64,000 nucleotides of DNA, taken from Lachancea thermotolerans CBS 6340 (Eukaryota > Ascomycota > Saccharomycetes > Saccharomycetales > Saccharomycetaceae). This document shows positions 37,986-45,708 of the stretch, piece by piece; the first letter of the stretch is position 1, and every line of letters starts with the position of its first letter. The notes beneath the pieces are model-generated. The model had not been told where the DNA came from, searched no databases, and was given only the letters and a program-made list of their open reading frames with translations. A program made the translations under genes and the position numbers. The stretch lies in contig NC_013081.1 of NCBI RefSeq assembly GCF_000142805.1, positions 620,001 to 684,000 on the forward strand, written 5' to 3'.

Positions 37986-40064
37986 TTACACTTTTCCGAA
38001 GCTTGCAATTCCTTCATCCAAAATACCGTAATTAAACCATTCGTGCCCGATTGCCTCCCGGGCGGTGATTCTTTTTGTTGGATCAAACTCGAACATCTTC
38101 TTACATAGATCCAAGAACCAATACCAGAACAAAAAGACTTCCCTGTCCAAAACCTGTTCATCGTACTTTGATTCCAGAAGAGCCCAATTGTCTTCTGGAC
38201 TCAAGTCCCAGTTTATAGTTAACCAATCCCCGTAATCTTGTCGTACCTTTTGAAGAATATATTTGTCCAAGCGATCGCAACTCGTTAATATCCGTTTCAT
38301 AGACCTCTCTTTGGTAATGATCTCTCCCTTCTTGTTTCTCTCCGGCCACTGTAATGCCAAAGTGTCTCTATCAAAGTGTTTGATGACAGTGGAGTTCAAA
38401 TCCGGCGACATATTTCCCAGCTTTCTGTCCGCCTTGTAAAACATGTTCTCAACGATCTTGGGTGGAAAAGGACGCCCGTTGAAACGCTGCATCATCGCCA
38501 TGTGCTCCAGGTTCTCGTGGATGGGGTAAAGCGACTCACCTGTGACTAGCTCAACCAAAACACACCCAATGGACCAAATATCACATGGGAAAGACCAGCC
38601 CAAGCCCAAAACAATTTCAGGAGCGCGGTAGTGCCGAGTGGAAATAATAGCCGGATGGAACTCGTTATGGAATACAGCGCTGCCAAAATCGATGAGCTTC
38701 ACCTCAGGGTTAGTCAAAAACCTGCGCTCTCCTCCGCATGCGCTCTTCCTGCGAGGGCTGAGGCTAGAGTATGTTTGCGGCGAAAGCGGCTTTCCAACAT
38801 AGGATTCATCGCACAAAAGTACGTTTTCAGGCTTCAAGTCGGTGTGTATGATGCCCAAGTCGTGCAAGAAGCACACGGACCTTATAAGCTGTTTGGATAT
38901 GGCCTGGACGTGTGATCCAGGGAACCGCGGGCACCCGTTGTTGCACATAAAGTCGTAAACGGACTTTCCGAACAGATCGGTTACCAGACAGATGTGGTTC
39001 TTGTAGTCGAAGCACTCGCGAAGCAGGAGGCACTGGTACTGACCCGTTGAGTCGTTCTCAATTATCGCCTTCAAAACCCGGAGCTCTGTCTTGGCGGCCT
39101 CCCGGTAGCGGTCAACCGCGCGGATGATCTTTACCGCGACAAGGCGGGGCTGAGAGTCGTTCGATTGGGAGTGCCCGTAGTCGAGGTCGAAGTGTGAGTC
39201 CTCAAAAGACTCTGCGAAGGGATCCTCGAAGGGCTGGAAGTCCGAGACGTGCGGGGAGACCGGCGGTGCGGTGTCGACGCACTGGACGACCTTGCCGAAT
39301 GTACCCTGGCCCAAGAGTTCCTTCACAATAAACCGGTTATTGCAAAAAACGTCGTTCTGCTGGAACACGTAGTGACCCTCCTTGTCGGTCTGGAAAAACT
39401 TCTTTTTCTTCTTGCGGCTGGGCACGAGCTTCGAGATCTTGGGGGCGGCGGCCATACGCTTGAGGACCGGGGCGTGGTCCTGTGAGGTGAGCGGCGACAC
39501 GCTGCGAACGACGTTCAGGGTCACGGCGCGGTTGCCGTCGATGGTCTTGGTGGAGCTGCCGCTGAGGTGGAGCAGGTCATCGTCGTTCTGGCGGTGTGGG
39601 ACGGTGCCGCGGGCCTCGTAGAGCAGCTTGGCGTAGGGCAGCTGGGGCAGCGAGATAGTGCGCTGCTTCTTGAACTTCTTGGCCGTGTAGTGGTGGTCGA
39701 ATTGAGGCTGGTCCAGCGCGACGGCGGACGACGAGGAGGGGCCGCCGACGGGCTGCTCCTTGACGAAGATGAGGTCGTCGTCCTGCTCCGTGTCGTCGCG
39801 CGCATCCGTGAAGCTGTGGAAGCCGAGTGTCGACTGCGGGAGGGCGCGCGGCGCGGGCTCGTCGGAGAAGTGCGTGTCGATGAGGTTGCCCTGGAGAAGG
39901 GCGGACTGGCGCGCGAGCATCTCGCCGATGACCGGGTCTGCGTCGTTGTCCAGGAACATGCCCTGGGGCATGCCCGGGGAGACTCCTGAGGCGACGCCCA
40001 TGGCTTGTGGCGCGGCGTCGAGGGTTCGGGTGCGCTTGCGCTTGACCTGCGCGTGCTGCGACAT
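37986..40064 (-). CDS. KNS1: Kns1, LAMMER-family dual-specificity kinase
   Basis: 692 residues (S. cerevisiae 737). The N-terminal 230 are disordered and basic in places (RKKKKKFF, residues 218-224). The kinase domain spans about 240-650: GQGTFGKVV (252-260), K312 in LVAVKIIRA, D409 in HTDLKPEN, D459 in IDFGSA. The family motif is EHMAMMQR (520-527), a variant of EHLAMMER. Kns1/Clk kinases autophosphorylate on Tyr. In yeast Kns1 acts below TORC1 to repress Pol III and ribosome synthesis together with Mck1. The first third of the gene is much more GC-rich than the rest. A loop insertion of about 45 residues lies between the lysine strand and the glycine loop. Confidence 0.96.
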   Translation of the reverse strand: MSQHAQVKRKRTRTLDAAPQAMGVASGVSPGMPQGMFLDNDADPVIGEMLARQSALLQGNLIDTHFSDEPAPRALPQSTLGFHSFTDARDDTEQDDDLIFVKEQPVGGPSSSSAVALDQPQFDHHYTAKKFKKQRTISLPQLPYAKLLYEARGTVPHRQNDDDLLHLSGSSTKTIDGNRAVTLNVVRSVSPLTSQDHAPVLKRMAAAPKISKLVPSRKKKKKFFQTDKEGHYVFQQNDVFCNNRFIVKELLGQGTFGKVVQCVDTAPPVSPHVSDFQPFEDPFAESFEDSHFDLDYGHSQSNDSQPRLVAVKIIRAVDRYREAAKTELRVLKAIIENDSTGQYQCLLLRECFDYKNHICLVTDLFGKSVYDFMCNNGCPRFPGSHVQAISKQLIRSVCFLHDLGIIHTDLKPENVLLCDESYVGKPLSPQTYSSLSPRRKSACGGERRFLTNPEVKLIDFGSAVFHNEFHPAIISTRHYRAPEIVLGLGWSFPCDIWSIGCVLVELVTGESLYPIHENLEHMAMMQRFNGRPFPPKIVENMFYKADRKLGNMSPDLNSTVIKHFDRDTLALQWPERNKKGEIITKERSMKRILTSCDRLDKYILQKVRQDYGDWLTINWDLSPEDNWALLESKYDEQVLDREVFLFWYWFLDLCKKMFEFDPTKRITAREAIGHEWFNYGILDEGIASFGKV

Positions 40065-40132
40065 CAGTGGGAACCGCGGTTGCGTGCGTGAGTGCTGGCG
40101 GGCGGCTGCGGGCGCGGTCTGCGGTGCTGTGC

Positions 40133-40228
40133 TGACGCTGTGTCGGATGCTATGCCTAGCGCGGTGTCTGACGCTGTGTCTGACGCTGCGGCTGGCGCTG
40201 GGTTTGACGCTCTGTCTGGCGCCCTTTT
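40133..40228. repeat. 12-bp minisatellite in the KNS1 leader region
   Basis: Eight consecutive 12-base units in exact register start at 40133 with consensus TGACGCTGTGTC. Units at 40133 and 40169 are identical, and the others differ at a few bases (40145, 40157, 40181, 40193, 40205, 40217). The array begins 69 bases upstream of the KNS1 ATG, so it is probably in the promoter or transcribed leader. Confidence 0.85.
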
Positions 40229-40677
40229 TGGTTCTTGCTCTGGCTTTCGCTGTAGCGCTGCTACTCTAGCGCTTGCTCAGACGCCGTGAGATCCCGTCGT
40301 GTGCGGGCGTTGGCGCGGGGAGGCGTTGCTGGCTGTGGGCCGCGTCTCTTGAACTCGTGTTGGTGTCGCGCGTGGAGCTAACTCTGGAGCTCTCACCCGC
40401 GATTGTTGCGCTGTTGGACTTGTTACGCTAGTGCGTTGCTAGCTCTCTGTGTCTCTGCGTCTCTGCGATGCTGGGTCCCTGCCGGGTCGAGGGTCGCTGG
40501 TGCTTTGGTTTATATGAGTTGAGGACCAATCTGCGACGCCTACCTCCTTGCATGGGGTAATCTTAATCTACAGAGCGCAACCCTGCGCGACGGAGCATAG
40601 AGGGGTGAGCAAGGGTTACCCTCACTTTGATCTGGTGCTTTCACACGGCGGACGGGCGCTGGGCCTGGGCCCTGAGT

Positions 40678-40839
40678 CACGTGCCCAAGGCGCCATCACG
40701 TGCGAAGAAAGTTCCGCGCAGTCACGTGCGTCTACCTTTTTACGTCATTGTCGCATGTCGTGCCTACAGTCACGGCGCTACGTCATAGACAGTGCCGAGA
40801 CCTGCGCCACCGGTGGAGGGCGCACGGACGAGTCACGTG
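40678..40839. promoter_or_regulatory. Cluster of four CACGTG E-boxes upstream of KNS1
   Basis: CACGTG occurs at 40678-40683, 40697-40702, 40723-40728 and 40834-40839, all preceded by T (TCACGTG). CRE-like TACGTCA motifs lie between the third and fourth. This points to Cbf1/Pho4-class and possibly Sko1/Aca1-class binding; function is inferred. Confidence 0.7.
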
Positions 40840-41555
40840 GTGAGTGTTTCACACCAGGTGCAGATATGGGCTTAGGCCCAGGCCCAGGCCCAGGCCCTGG
40901 ACCACGAGGCGCCCGCCGACCGCTCCCCACAAAGCGCATCCATCAGTGACGCGTGCCCAGCGCGAGTGCCAGGAGCATCTCTTATTGCGTCAGCTAGCAG
41001 ACGCTCCAGGCACCGTATTTTGGACTTTCCAGTGCCTATCCTGTTCCTGTGCCCGCGCGCACCGCACACGAGCACACGCCGTTCCTGCGAATGATCGCCG
41101 CCGCATATTAATCAAAGATTGGCTAGCTTTATCGCTGGTATCGCGTCATAAGCGACAATGAGCGAAGGTATCGATACCAGCGGGTTGGGAATGTATGGTA
41201 CATTTCGCGGAGGCCCATAAACGACTATGGTGTGGCGACGAGTTGCTACTTTGGGGAGCGCAGGCTGTGCGGCGCGCGGACACCGCAGAACAGACGGGCC
41301 ATTTTTTTTAGTAGCTTCCGCACGAAGACGGCGCAAGTCAATAACAGTGGAACCCATGACGATGGGACGCTGGAGCTGGCACGGGCGCGCAGAGAATGGG
41401 AAAAAAAACAACGGCGTTTCCCCGCGTTTGAGAGGTGGCTGGCTGGGCGCGCGTGGGCCCACGCGCAGGGCTTGGACGGCCTGGAAAGGACGCGGGCCGT
41501 TGCCCGGCGAGGCGGCCACGGCAGGCGATGTGGAAGAGGTGCGTATTAAACTATA

Positions 41556-42872
41556 TTACCATATTTGATCGTTAAGGCCGAAGATGCGCCCTGCGCATCT
41601 TTCTTGATAGCCGTGGGCTGCGACGCCCACGGAGGGCTCGTCCGCGTGGGGCCAAGCGTCGGGGCTCTGCTCCAGCTGGTGCACGAGCGCGCGGTGGGCG
41701 TCCAGGGCGCGGTGCAGGTCGTCCATGCGGTGGGTCAGCTGGAGCACCTGGCTCTGGAGTTGGGCCAGGAGCTCGAGCTGGGGCTTGGGGACGGGCGAGG
41801 CGGGCATCGCGGCGGCGACCGCGTTCGCGCCCGCGGGCGCCCCCGTGTGCGTAACGGGCGTTGCGGGAGACGGCGCCTGCGGGCGCAGCATAAGATTGTT
41901 ATCCTTGTCGATGTAGAAGCGGCGCATGCATTCGCGCATGAGGCCGGCCAGCTTGCTGTCGGCGGACAGGTCCTGGTGGCTGTCGCGCACGGCCTTCCAA
42001 TAGATCAGGTTGAAGCGGTCGCGGCACTGGCGCTTGTTGCGGTGCATGCCGAAGCGCGCGGCCAGCGTCTCGCTGATGGTCTGCCAGTAGCGGCTGCGCG
42101 GGCGCGACTTGCGCGCGACAGCCAGCAGGTGCTCGTGATGTAGCATGGCGCGCAGCAGCGCGCGGTCGCCGTCGACCGACCAGAAGTTGCGGCACGAGCG
42201 CTGCTTGGCCGTGGGCGTAAGCGTGGGCGTGGGCGTGCGGTTCTGCATGCGCGACGCGAGCTCCGACAGCGGCGGTGTGGGACACGCGTAGCGCGGCGGC
42301 GGCGCCGCGGGGTGCTTGGAGTCGAAACCGTGCTCGCCGAACGCCAGGCTGTCCATGTCCAGCATGGGCGCGTGCGCGGGCGGCGCGTGCCGCGTCGCGG
42401 GCAGCGACGTGGGCGTGTGCGCGGCGATGCCCTGGTCTGTGTAGTAGTCGTCAGCAAAGTCCGGCAGCCTCCAGGCGGTGCTGCCGCCGGCACTGCTGCT
42501 GTCGAGGTCGTCGTCGTCCTCGCGGAACACGGCAAGCGTTTCGTCCTCGCGGAACGGCGACAGCCCGTGTGCTATGTGCATTGCGAGCGGCGGGATTGTG
42601 TAGCAGCGCACCGGGGCGGGTGTCGCTGGTGCGGGCGTGGTGCGGGCAGGCGTTGTGGGAGAGAGGTGTGCTGCGGCTGGTGGAACACGCTCGAGGGAGG
42701 TGCTGGTGCTGCTGGTGCCGGTGATGGTCGTCGCCGTGGTCGTCGCCGTCGTCAAACCTCGGAACCTGGGGGTCTGCGGCCGTCTTCCCGTGTCTTCTGC
42801 GTGTCCTGAGCTCGAGACCGCGCCTGTCGCTTTCTGTTCAAACGACCTGTCCAAGCTCCATCCGCCCAACAT
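41556..42872 (-). CDS. Myb/SANT-like DNA-binding protein, unassigned
   Basis: 438 residues. Residues 1-225 are Thr/Ala/Pro-rich with an acidic patch (FREDDDDLDSSSAGG). A Myb-like helix-turn-helix fills about 229-293: spaced tryptophans and aromatic residues in NFWSVDGDRALLRAML, RYWQTISETLAARFG and NKRQCRDRFNLIYWKAV. MRRFYIDKDNNLMLRPQ follows, and a heptad-patterned coiled coil at about 366-402 (LLAQLQSQVLQLTHRM) suggests dimerisation. I cannot name the S. cerevisiae ortholog; at the corresponding place there, next to GPC1, I recall RPL24B. A nuclear transcription-factor role is likely. Extremely GC-rich, with a dense E-box cluster on the far side of its promoter. Confidence 0.75.
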   Translation of the reverse strand: MLGGWSLDRSFEQKATGAVSSSGHAEDTGRRPQTPRFRGLTTATTTATTITGTSSTSTSLERVPPAAAHLSPTTPARTTPAPATPAPVRCYTIPPLAMHIAHGLSPFREDETLAVFREDDDDLDSSSAGGSTAWRLPDFADDYYTDQGIAAHTPTSLPATRHAPPAHAPMLDMDSLAFGEHGFDSKHPAAPPPRYACPTPPLSELASRMQNRTPTPTLTPTAKQRSCRNFWSVDGDRALLRAMLHHEHLLAVARKSRPRSRYWQTISETLAARFGMHRNKRQCRDRFNLIYWKAVRDSHQDLSADSKLAGLMRECMRRFYIDKDNNLMLRPQAPSPATPVTHTGAPAGANAVAAAMPASPVPKPQLELLAQLQSQVLQLTHRMDDLHRALDAHRALVHQLEQSPDAWPHADEPSVGVAAHGYQERCAGRIFGLNDQIW

Positions 42873-43005
42873 CGCCCTCGCGCTACCACCCTGTTCTTAT
42901 AACCGGTATGCCGGACGAGAATTCTGGACCACTGCGCCCGGACTCTGCCCACTGCGCTCACCTCGTTTCCATTTTTCGCTAACTGGCGATAAGCGCACAT
43001 ACACT

Positions 43006-43120
43006 CACACACACGCACACACGTACACACACTTCCTCATTTTCTCCCTTTCTCTCCCACTCTCAGTCTTTCTCCCTCGCTCCTCCCGCACACGCACGCG
43101 CGCGCGCGTGCGTGCGTACA
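43006..43120. repeat. Two Z-DNA-prone alternating tracts around an oligopyrimidine tract
   Basis: 43006-43032 is an unbroken 27-base alternation of pyrimidine and purine (mostly CA). 43087-43120 is an unbroken 34-base alternation centred on a (CG)n core. Between them, 43033-43086 is almost all C and T. The first kind favours left-handed DNA and the second kind triplex formation. The set lies 134-248 bases upstream of the Myb-like gene's start. Confidence 0.85.
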
Positions 43121-43931
43121 GTGGCTCCGGTCCGCACTCGTAACTACGCAATCGCTCCGGCGCACCTACCACCCGCCTGCTGCTTAACTTAGCCCAACCT
43201 GGAACCCTGCCCTACGTCCCGGCCGCTGCCGGAACATTTTTTGGTGTTCTCCGGACTTCGCCTGCAGAAAGTGTCGCCGGATTAGTGCTTACCCATGCTT
43301 ACTCATGCCTACCACCGCTTGCCTACGATTACCCTCGCCCCTAAGCGGAAGGAATGTTTCCGTTTTCGTTCACGCACATTCGCAAAAGGCACGATACGAG
43401 CATGCTCAGACCGTCACGCGAGGTCCCCCTGCCAGCTCCTAGGTGCCGACCCACGGCTCCTGTGCCTGCAGCACCTTCTCCTGCACCGGAAATAAACTCA
43501 TCTCAGCCCACATCTGCTTGTTTGCCTCGAGGCACGAGCATCATGGTTTCTCCGCGATCACCCCGAACGGTTGACCTTGCGTCGGACTTGTGATGTCATC
43601 GGGTCACATGCGGATCCCTCTGGCTCTCAGCGTTCTTCTCCCTCCCGTGGGTATCGTTCGGGTCAAATTGAGGGCTGTGCGGCCTGCTGCAACTGTTTGC
43701 GATCACCCGTGTGCGGCCGCTTCTGGGTCTCTTGACACAATCTGCGTGATAGCGCAGGTCCGTACTAACGGCTATGGTGCGGCGGTGGCCCGCTCCTGTA
43801 GACGGCTGCAGTTACGAAAGCACAATGCATTGCCGAGCGCGCAGCCGACTACGGGTCCGACGCGGCTCCGAACGGGCCGTGAGGACAGGGAAGGACGGGG
43901 CGAGCGAGACCGGACTTTGGGAGCCGTGAGG

Positions 43932-44215
43932 CACGTGGGCGGTGCGGGCGATGCGGGCGAGAACGGACCGAAGCGGGGTGGGGGGAGCGGCGAGAGAGGC
44001 CCGGGCCGAGGGTCACGTGGGCTGTGTGCGGGTCACGTGCGCGGCAGCGGAGGTCACGGCGGACGCTCTGGAGGAGGCCACGGGACGCGGTTCTGGACGC
44101 GGGTGCGGGTCGTCACGTGGTCTGAGTTCGTGTCACGTGGTTTGGTTTTCATCACGTGCCTTTCACGTGGCGTACCTGTGAAAGCACGCCACGTGAGCAC
44201 GCGCTATCCCACGTG
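43932..44215. promoter_or_regulatory. Cluster of nine CACGTG E-boxes upstream of GPC1
   Basis: Sites lie at 43932, 44013, 44033, 44114, 44134, 44153, 44164, 44190 and 44210 (first bases). The pairs 44013/44033 and 44114/44134 have the same 20-base spacing. TTTCACGTGG at 44161-44170 closely resembles the inositol/choline-responsive element WYTTCAYRTGS. That would suit GPC1, a phosphatidylcholine-remodelling gene. The last site ends 101 bases before the GPC1 ATG. Confidence 0.78.
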
Positions 44216-44316
44216 ACTCTCGCCGCGGGCGCGCCGCCCCTCCAGGGATACCGGCCCGCAAAATACGCGGCTTACGTCGGGTGTCTCTCTCAGCATCGCC
44301 GTTCGCCGCCCAGCCC

Positions 44317-45540
44317 ATGAGCGACATCCCGGACACGCTAGACACAGACTCCGACGAGGGCTCGGAGCCCATGAAGGTCACGCTGGCCAACTGGGTCGAG
44401 TTCCTAGACCCGCTCTCCTTCACGGCGCAATCGCAGTACCTGCCCCGGAAGTACCTCACGCGGGCGCGCCGCAGGCTCAAGAGCGCCCGCCCGCGCCAGA
44501 AGCTCAACCAGCTCAAAACCACGGCCCAGGACCTCACGCCCCAGCTCGAGGACTTCAAGCGCCGCACCATCGAGCGCCTCCACTCCCTGGACAGGCCGCT
44601 GGAGTCGCTCTTCTTCCACAACAGCTCCCGTCTTGAGAAGTGGTTCTACCCGTTCACGCTCTTCCACATCTTCGCCATCGGCTTCATCATCGGCAAATAT
44701 CCCAGCTGGTTCCACGTCTACTACACGGGCATGCTGGTGCTGCTGATGCCCGTGCGCTTCTACACCTACTACAAGACGAACAACCACTACTACATGGCGG
44801 ACCTGTGCTACTACGTCAACCTCATGGTGCTGCTCTTCGTCTGGGTCTGGCCCGACTCCGTCCACCTCTACCAGTCCTGCTTCGCCTTCACCTTCGGCAC
44901 CCTCAGCTTCGCCGTGATCACCTGGAGAAACTCCCTCGTCATCCACTCCGTCGATAAGATTACCTCTTGCTTTATACACATCATGCCGCCCCTCACCATG
45001 TACACCATCCACCATGGCCTCGGAGAGGACTTGAAGCGCGCCCGTTTCCCCGCCGCATCCCTGGCGGGCTCCAAAAAGTGGAATCTGAAATACAACATCT
45101 TCTGGACCTCGTTGTACTACCTTCTGTGGCAGAGCGCCTACCACTACTTCATAACCTTGCGCAAGTCTTCCAAGATCAAGTCCGGCCAAAGGGCCACCAG
45201 CTTCGAGTACCTGACCACCCACCAGTTCAAGAACTTCTGGGCCGCCAAGCTACCCGAGCCATGGCCTATGTTTTTCTACATTCTGTTCCAGTACTGCTAC
45301 CAGCTCGGCACTATGATGCTGTGCGGTATCTGGTTCAATTACAGAGGGGCAGCAGGCGCGTTCCTGACCTTTATTTACCTGTGCGCTGCAAAGAACGGAG
45401 CCACATACTACATTGACTACTACGGCAAAAAGTTCGAGAAGGAGGTCGCCAAGTTGAAGTCAGAGGTCGAAGACCTGCAGCAGCAGCTCAGCCAAAAGGC
45501 CAACTCAAGCAGCAACAACTACTCAGGCGTTCTTGAATGA
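44317..45540 (+). CDS. GPC1: Gpc1, glycerophosphocholine acyltransferase
   Basis: 407 residues from the ATG at 44317; the frame is open upstream without an ATG (S. cerevisiae 432). A soluble N-terminus with LANWVEFLDPLSFTAQSQYL is followed by about eight membrane segments (FYPFTLFHIFAIGFIIG; MLVLLMPVRFYTYY; NLMVLLFVWVWP; LSFAVITWRNS and others). Conserved motifs include FIHIMPPLTMYTIHHG and FILFQYCYQLGTM-like helices. The C-terminal segment is a short coiled coil (EVAKLKSEVEDLQQQLSQ). Gpc1 transfers an acyl chain to glycerophosphocholine in the endoplasmic reticulum, making lysophosphatidylcholine for phosphatidylcholine remodelling. Convergent with CCM1, as YGR149W/YGR150C. Confidence 0.95.
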   Translation: MSDIPDTLDTDSDEGSEPMKVTLANWVEFLDPLSFTAQSQYLPRKYLTRARRRLKSARPRQKLNQLKTTAQDLTPQLEDFKRRTIERLHSLDRPLESLFFHNSSRLEKWFYPFTLFHIFAIGFIIGKYPSWFHVYYTGMLVLLMPVRFYTYYKTNNHYYMADLCYYVNLMVLLFVWVWPDSVHLYQSCFAFTFGTLSFAVITWRNSLVIHSVDKITSCFIHIMPPLTMYTIHHGLGEDLKRARFPAASLAGSKKWNLKYNIFWTSLYYLLWQSAYHYFITLRKSSKIKSGQRATSFEYLTTHQFKNFWAAKLPEPWPMFFYILFQYCYQLGTMMLCGIWFNYRGAAGAFLTFIYLCAAKNGATYYIDYYGKKFEKEVAKLKSEVEDLQQQLSQKANSSSNNYSGVLE

Positions 45541-45654
45541 CCTGCAGCTTCCCTGCAACCTTCAGGGCCGTAACCTTGCTTGTTCAGTTCTGCACGCCTC
45601 GGAAGCCGCAATCTCAAGAATGCAGGTTTTCATTACTCATTACATAGTGTTAGA

Positions 45655-45664
45655 TATTTACAAG
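45655..45664 (-). promoter_or_regulatory. Puf3-type site in the CCM1 3' region
   Basis: Read on the CCM1 strand the sequence is CTTGTAAATA, a full match to the Puf3 consensus C-N-UGUA-H-AUA, about 45 bases after the CCM1 stop. Puf3 controls mRNAs for mitochondrial biogenesis, and CCM1 is a mitochondrial RNA-processing gene. Confidence 0.75.
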
Positions 45665-45708
45665 CGTTCACTGATGCCCGCAGGCTCTGCATGTTTACCT
45701 CCCTCGGG

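Larger units (their letters stand above)
40065..41555. other. GC-rich KNS1 upstream region
   Basis: 1.49 kb between the KNS1 start and the Myb-like gene's stop (both minus strand). It holds a 12-bp minisatellite (40133-40228), four CACGTG sites (40678-40839) with TTACGTCA and CTACGTCA nearby (about 40739-40786), and a GGCCCA repeat (about 40874-40898). Long open frames here are compositional artefacts of GC-rich DNA. No gene is called. Confidence 0.6.
42873..44316. other. GC-rich divergent region, Myb-like gene / GPC1
   Basis: 1.44 kb between two divergent starts. The left part has alternating pyrimidine-purine tracts flanking a pyrimidine-rich tract (43006-43120). The right part has nine CACGTG sites (43932-44215). 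The open frames inside start with non-ATG codons or are Arg/Gly/Ala-rich and are rejected. A TACTAAC at 43763-43769 has no convincing donor upstream. Confidence 0.6.

Noticed and set aside
43763-43769. TACTAAC, an intron branch-point motif upstream of GPC1
   Set aside because: No GTATGT-type donor at a sensible distance was seen, so a 5'-leader intron cannot be supported.
43590-44216. Open frame of about 200 codons in the Myb-like/GPC1 spacer
   Set aside because: It is Gly/Arg-rich low complexity running through the E-box cluster, which is expected from composition alone. No family features.
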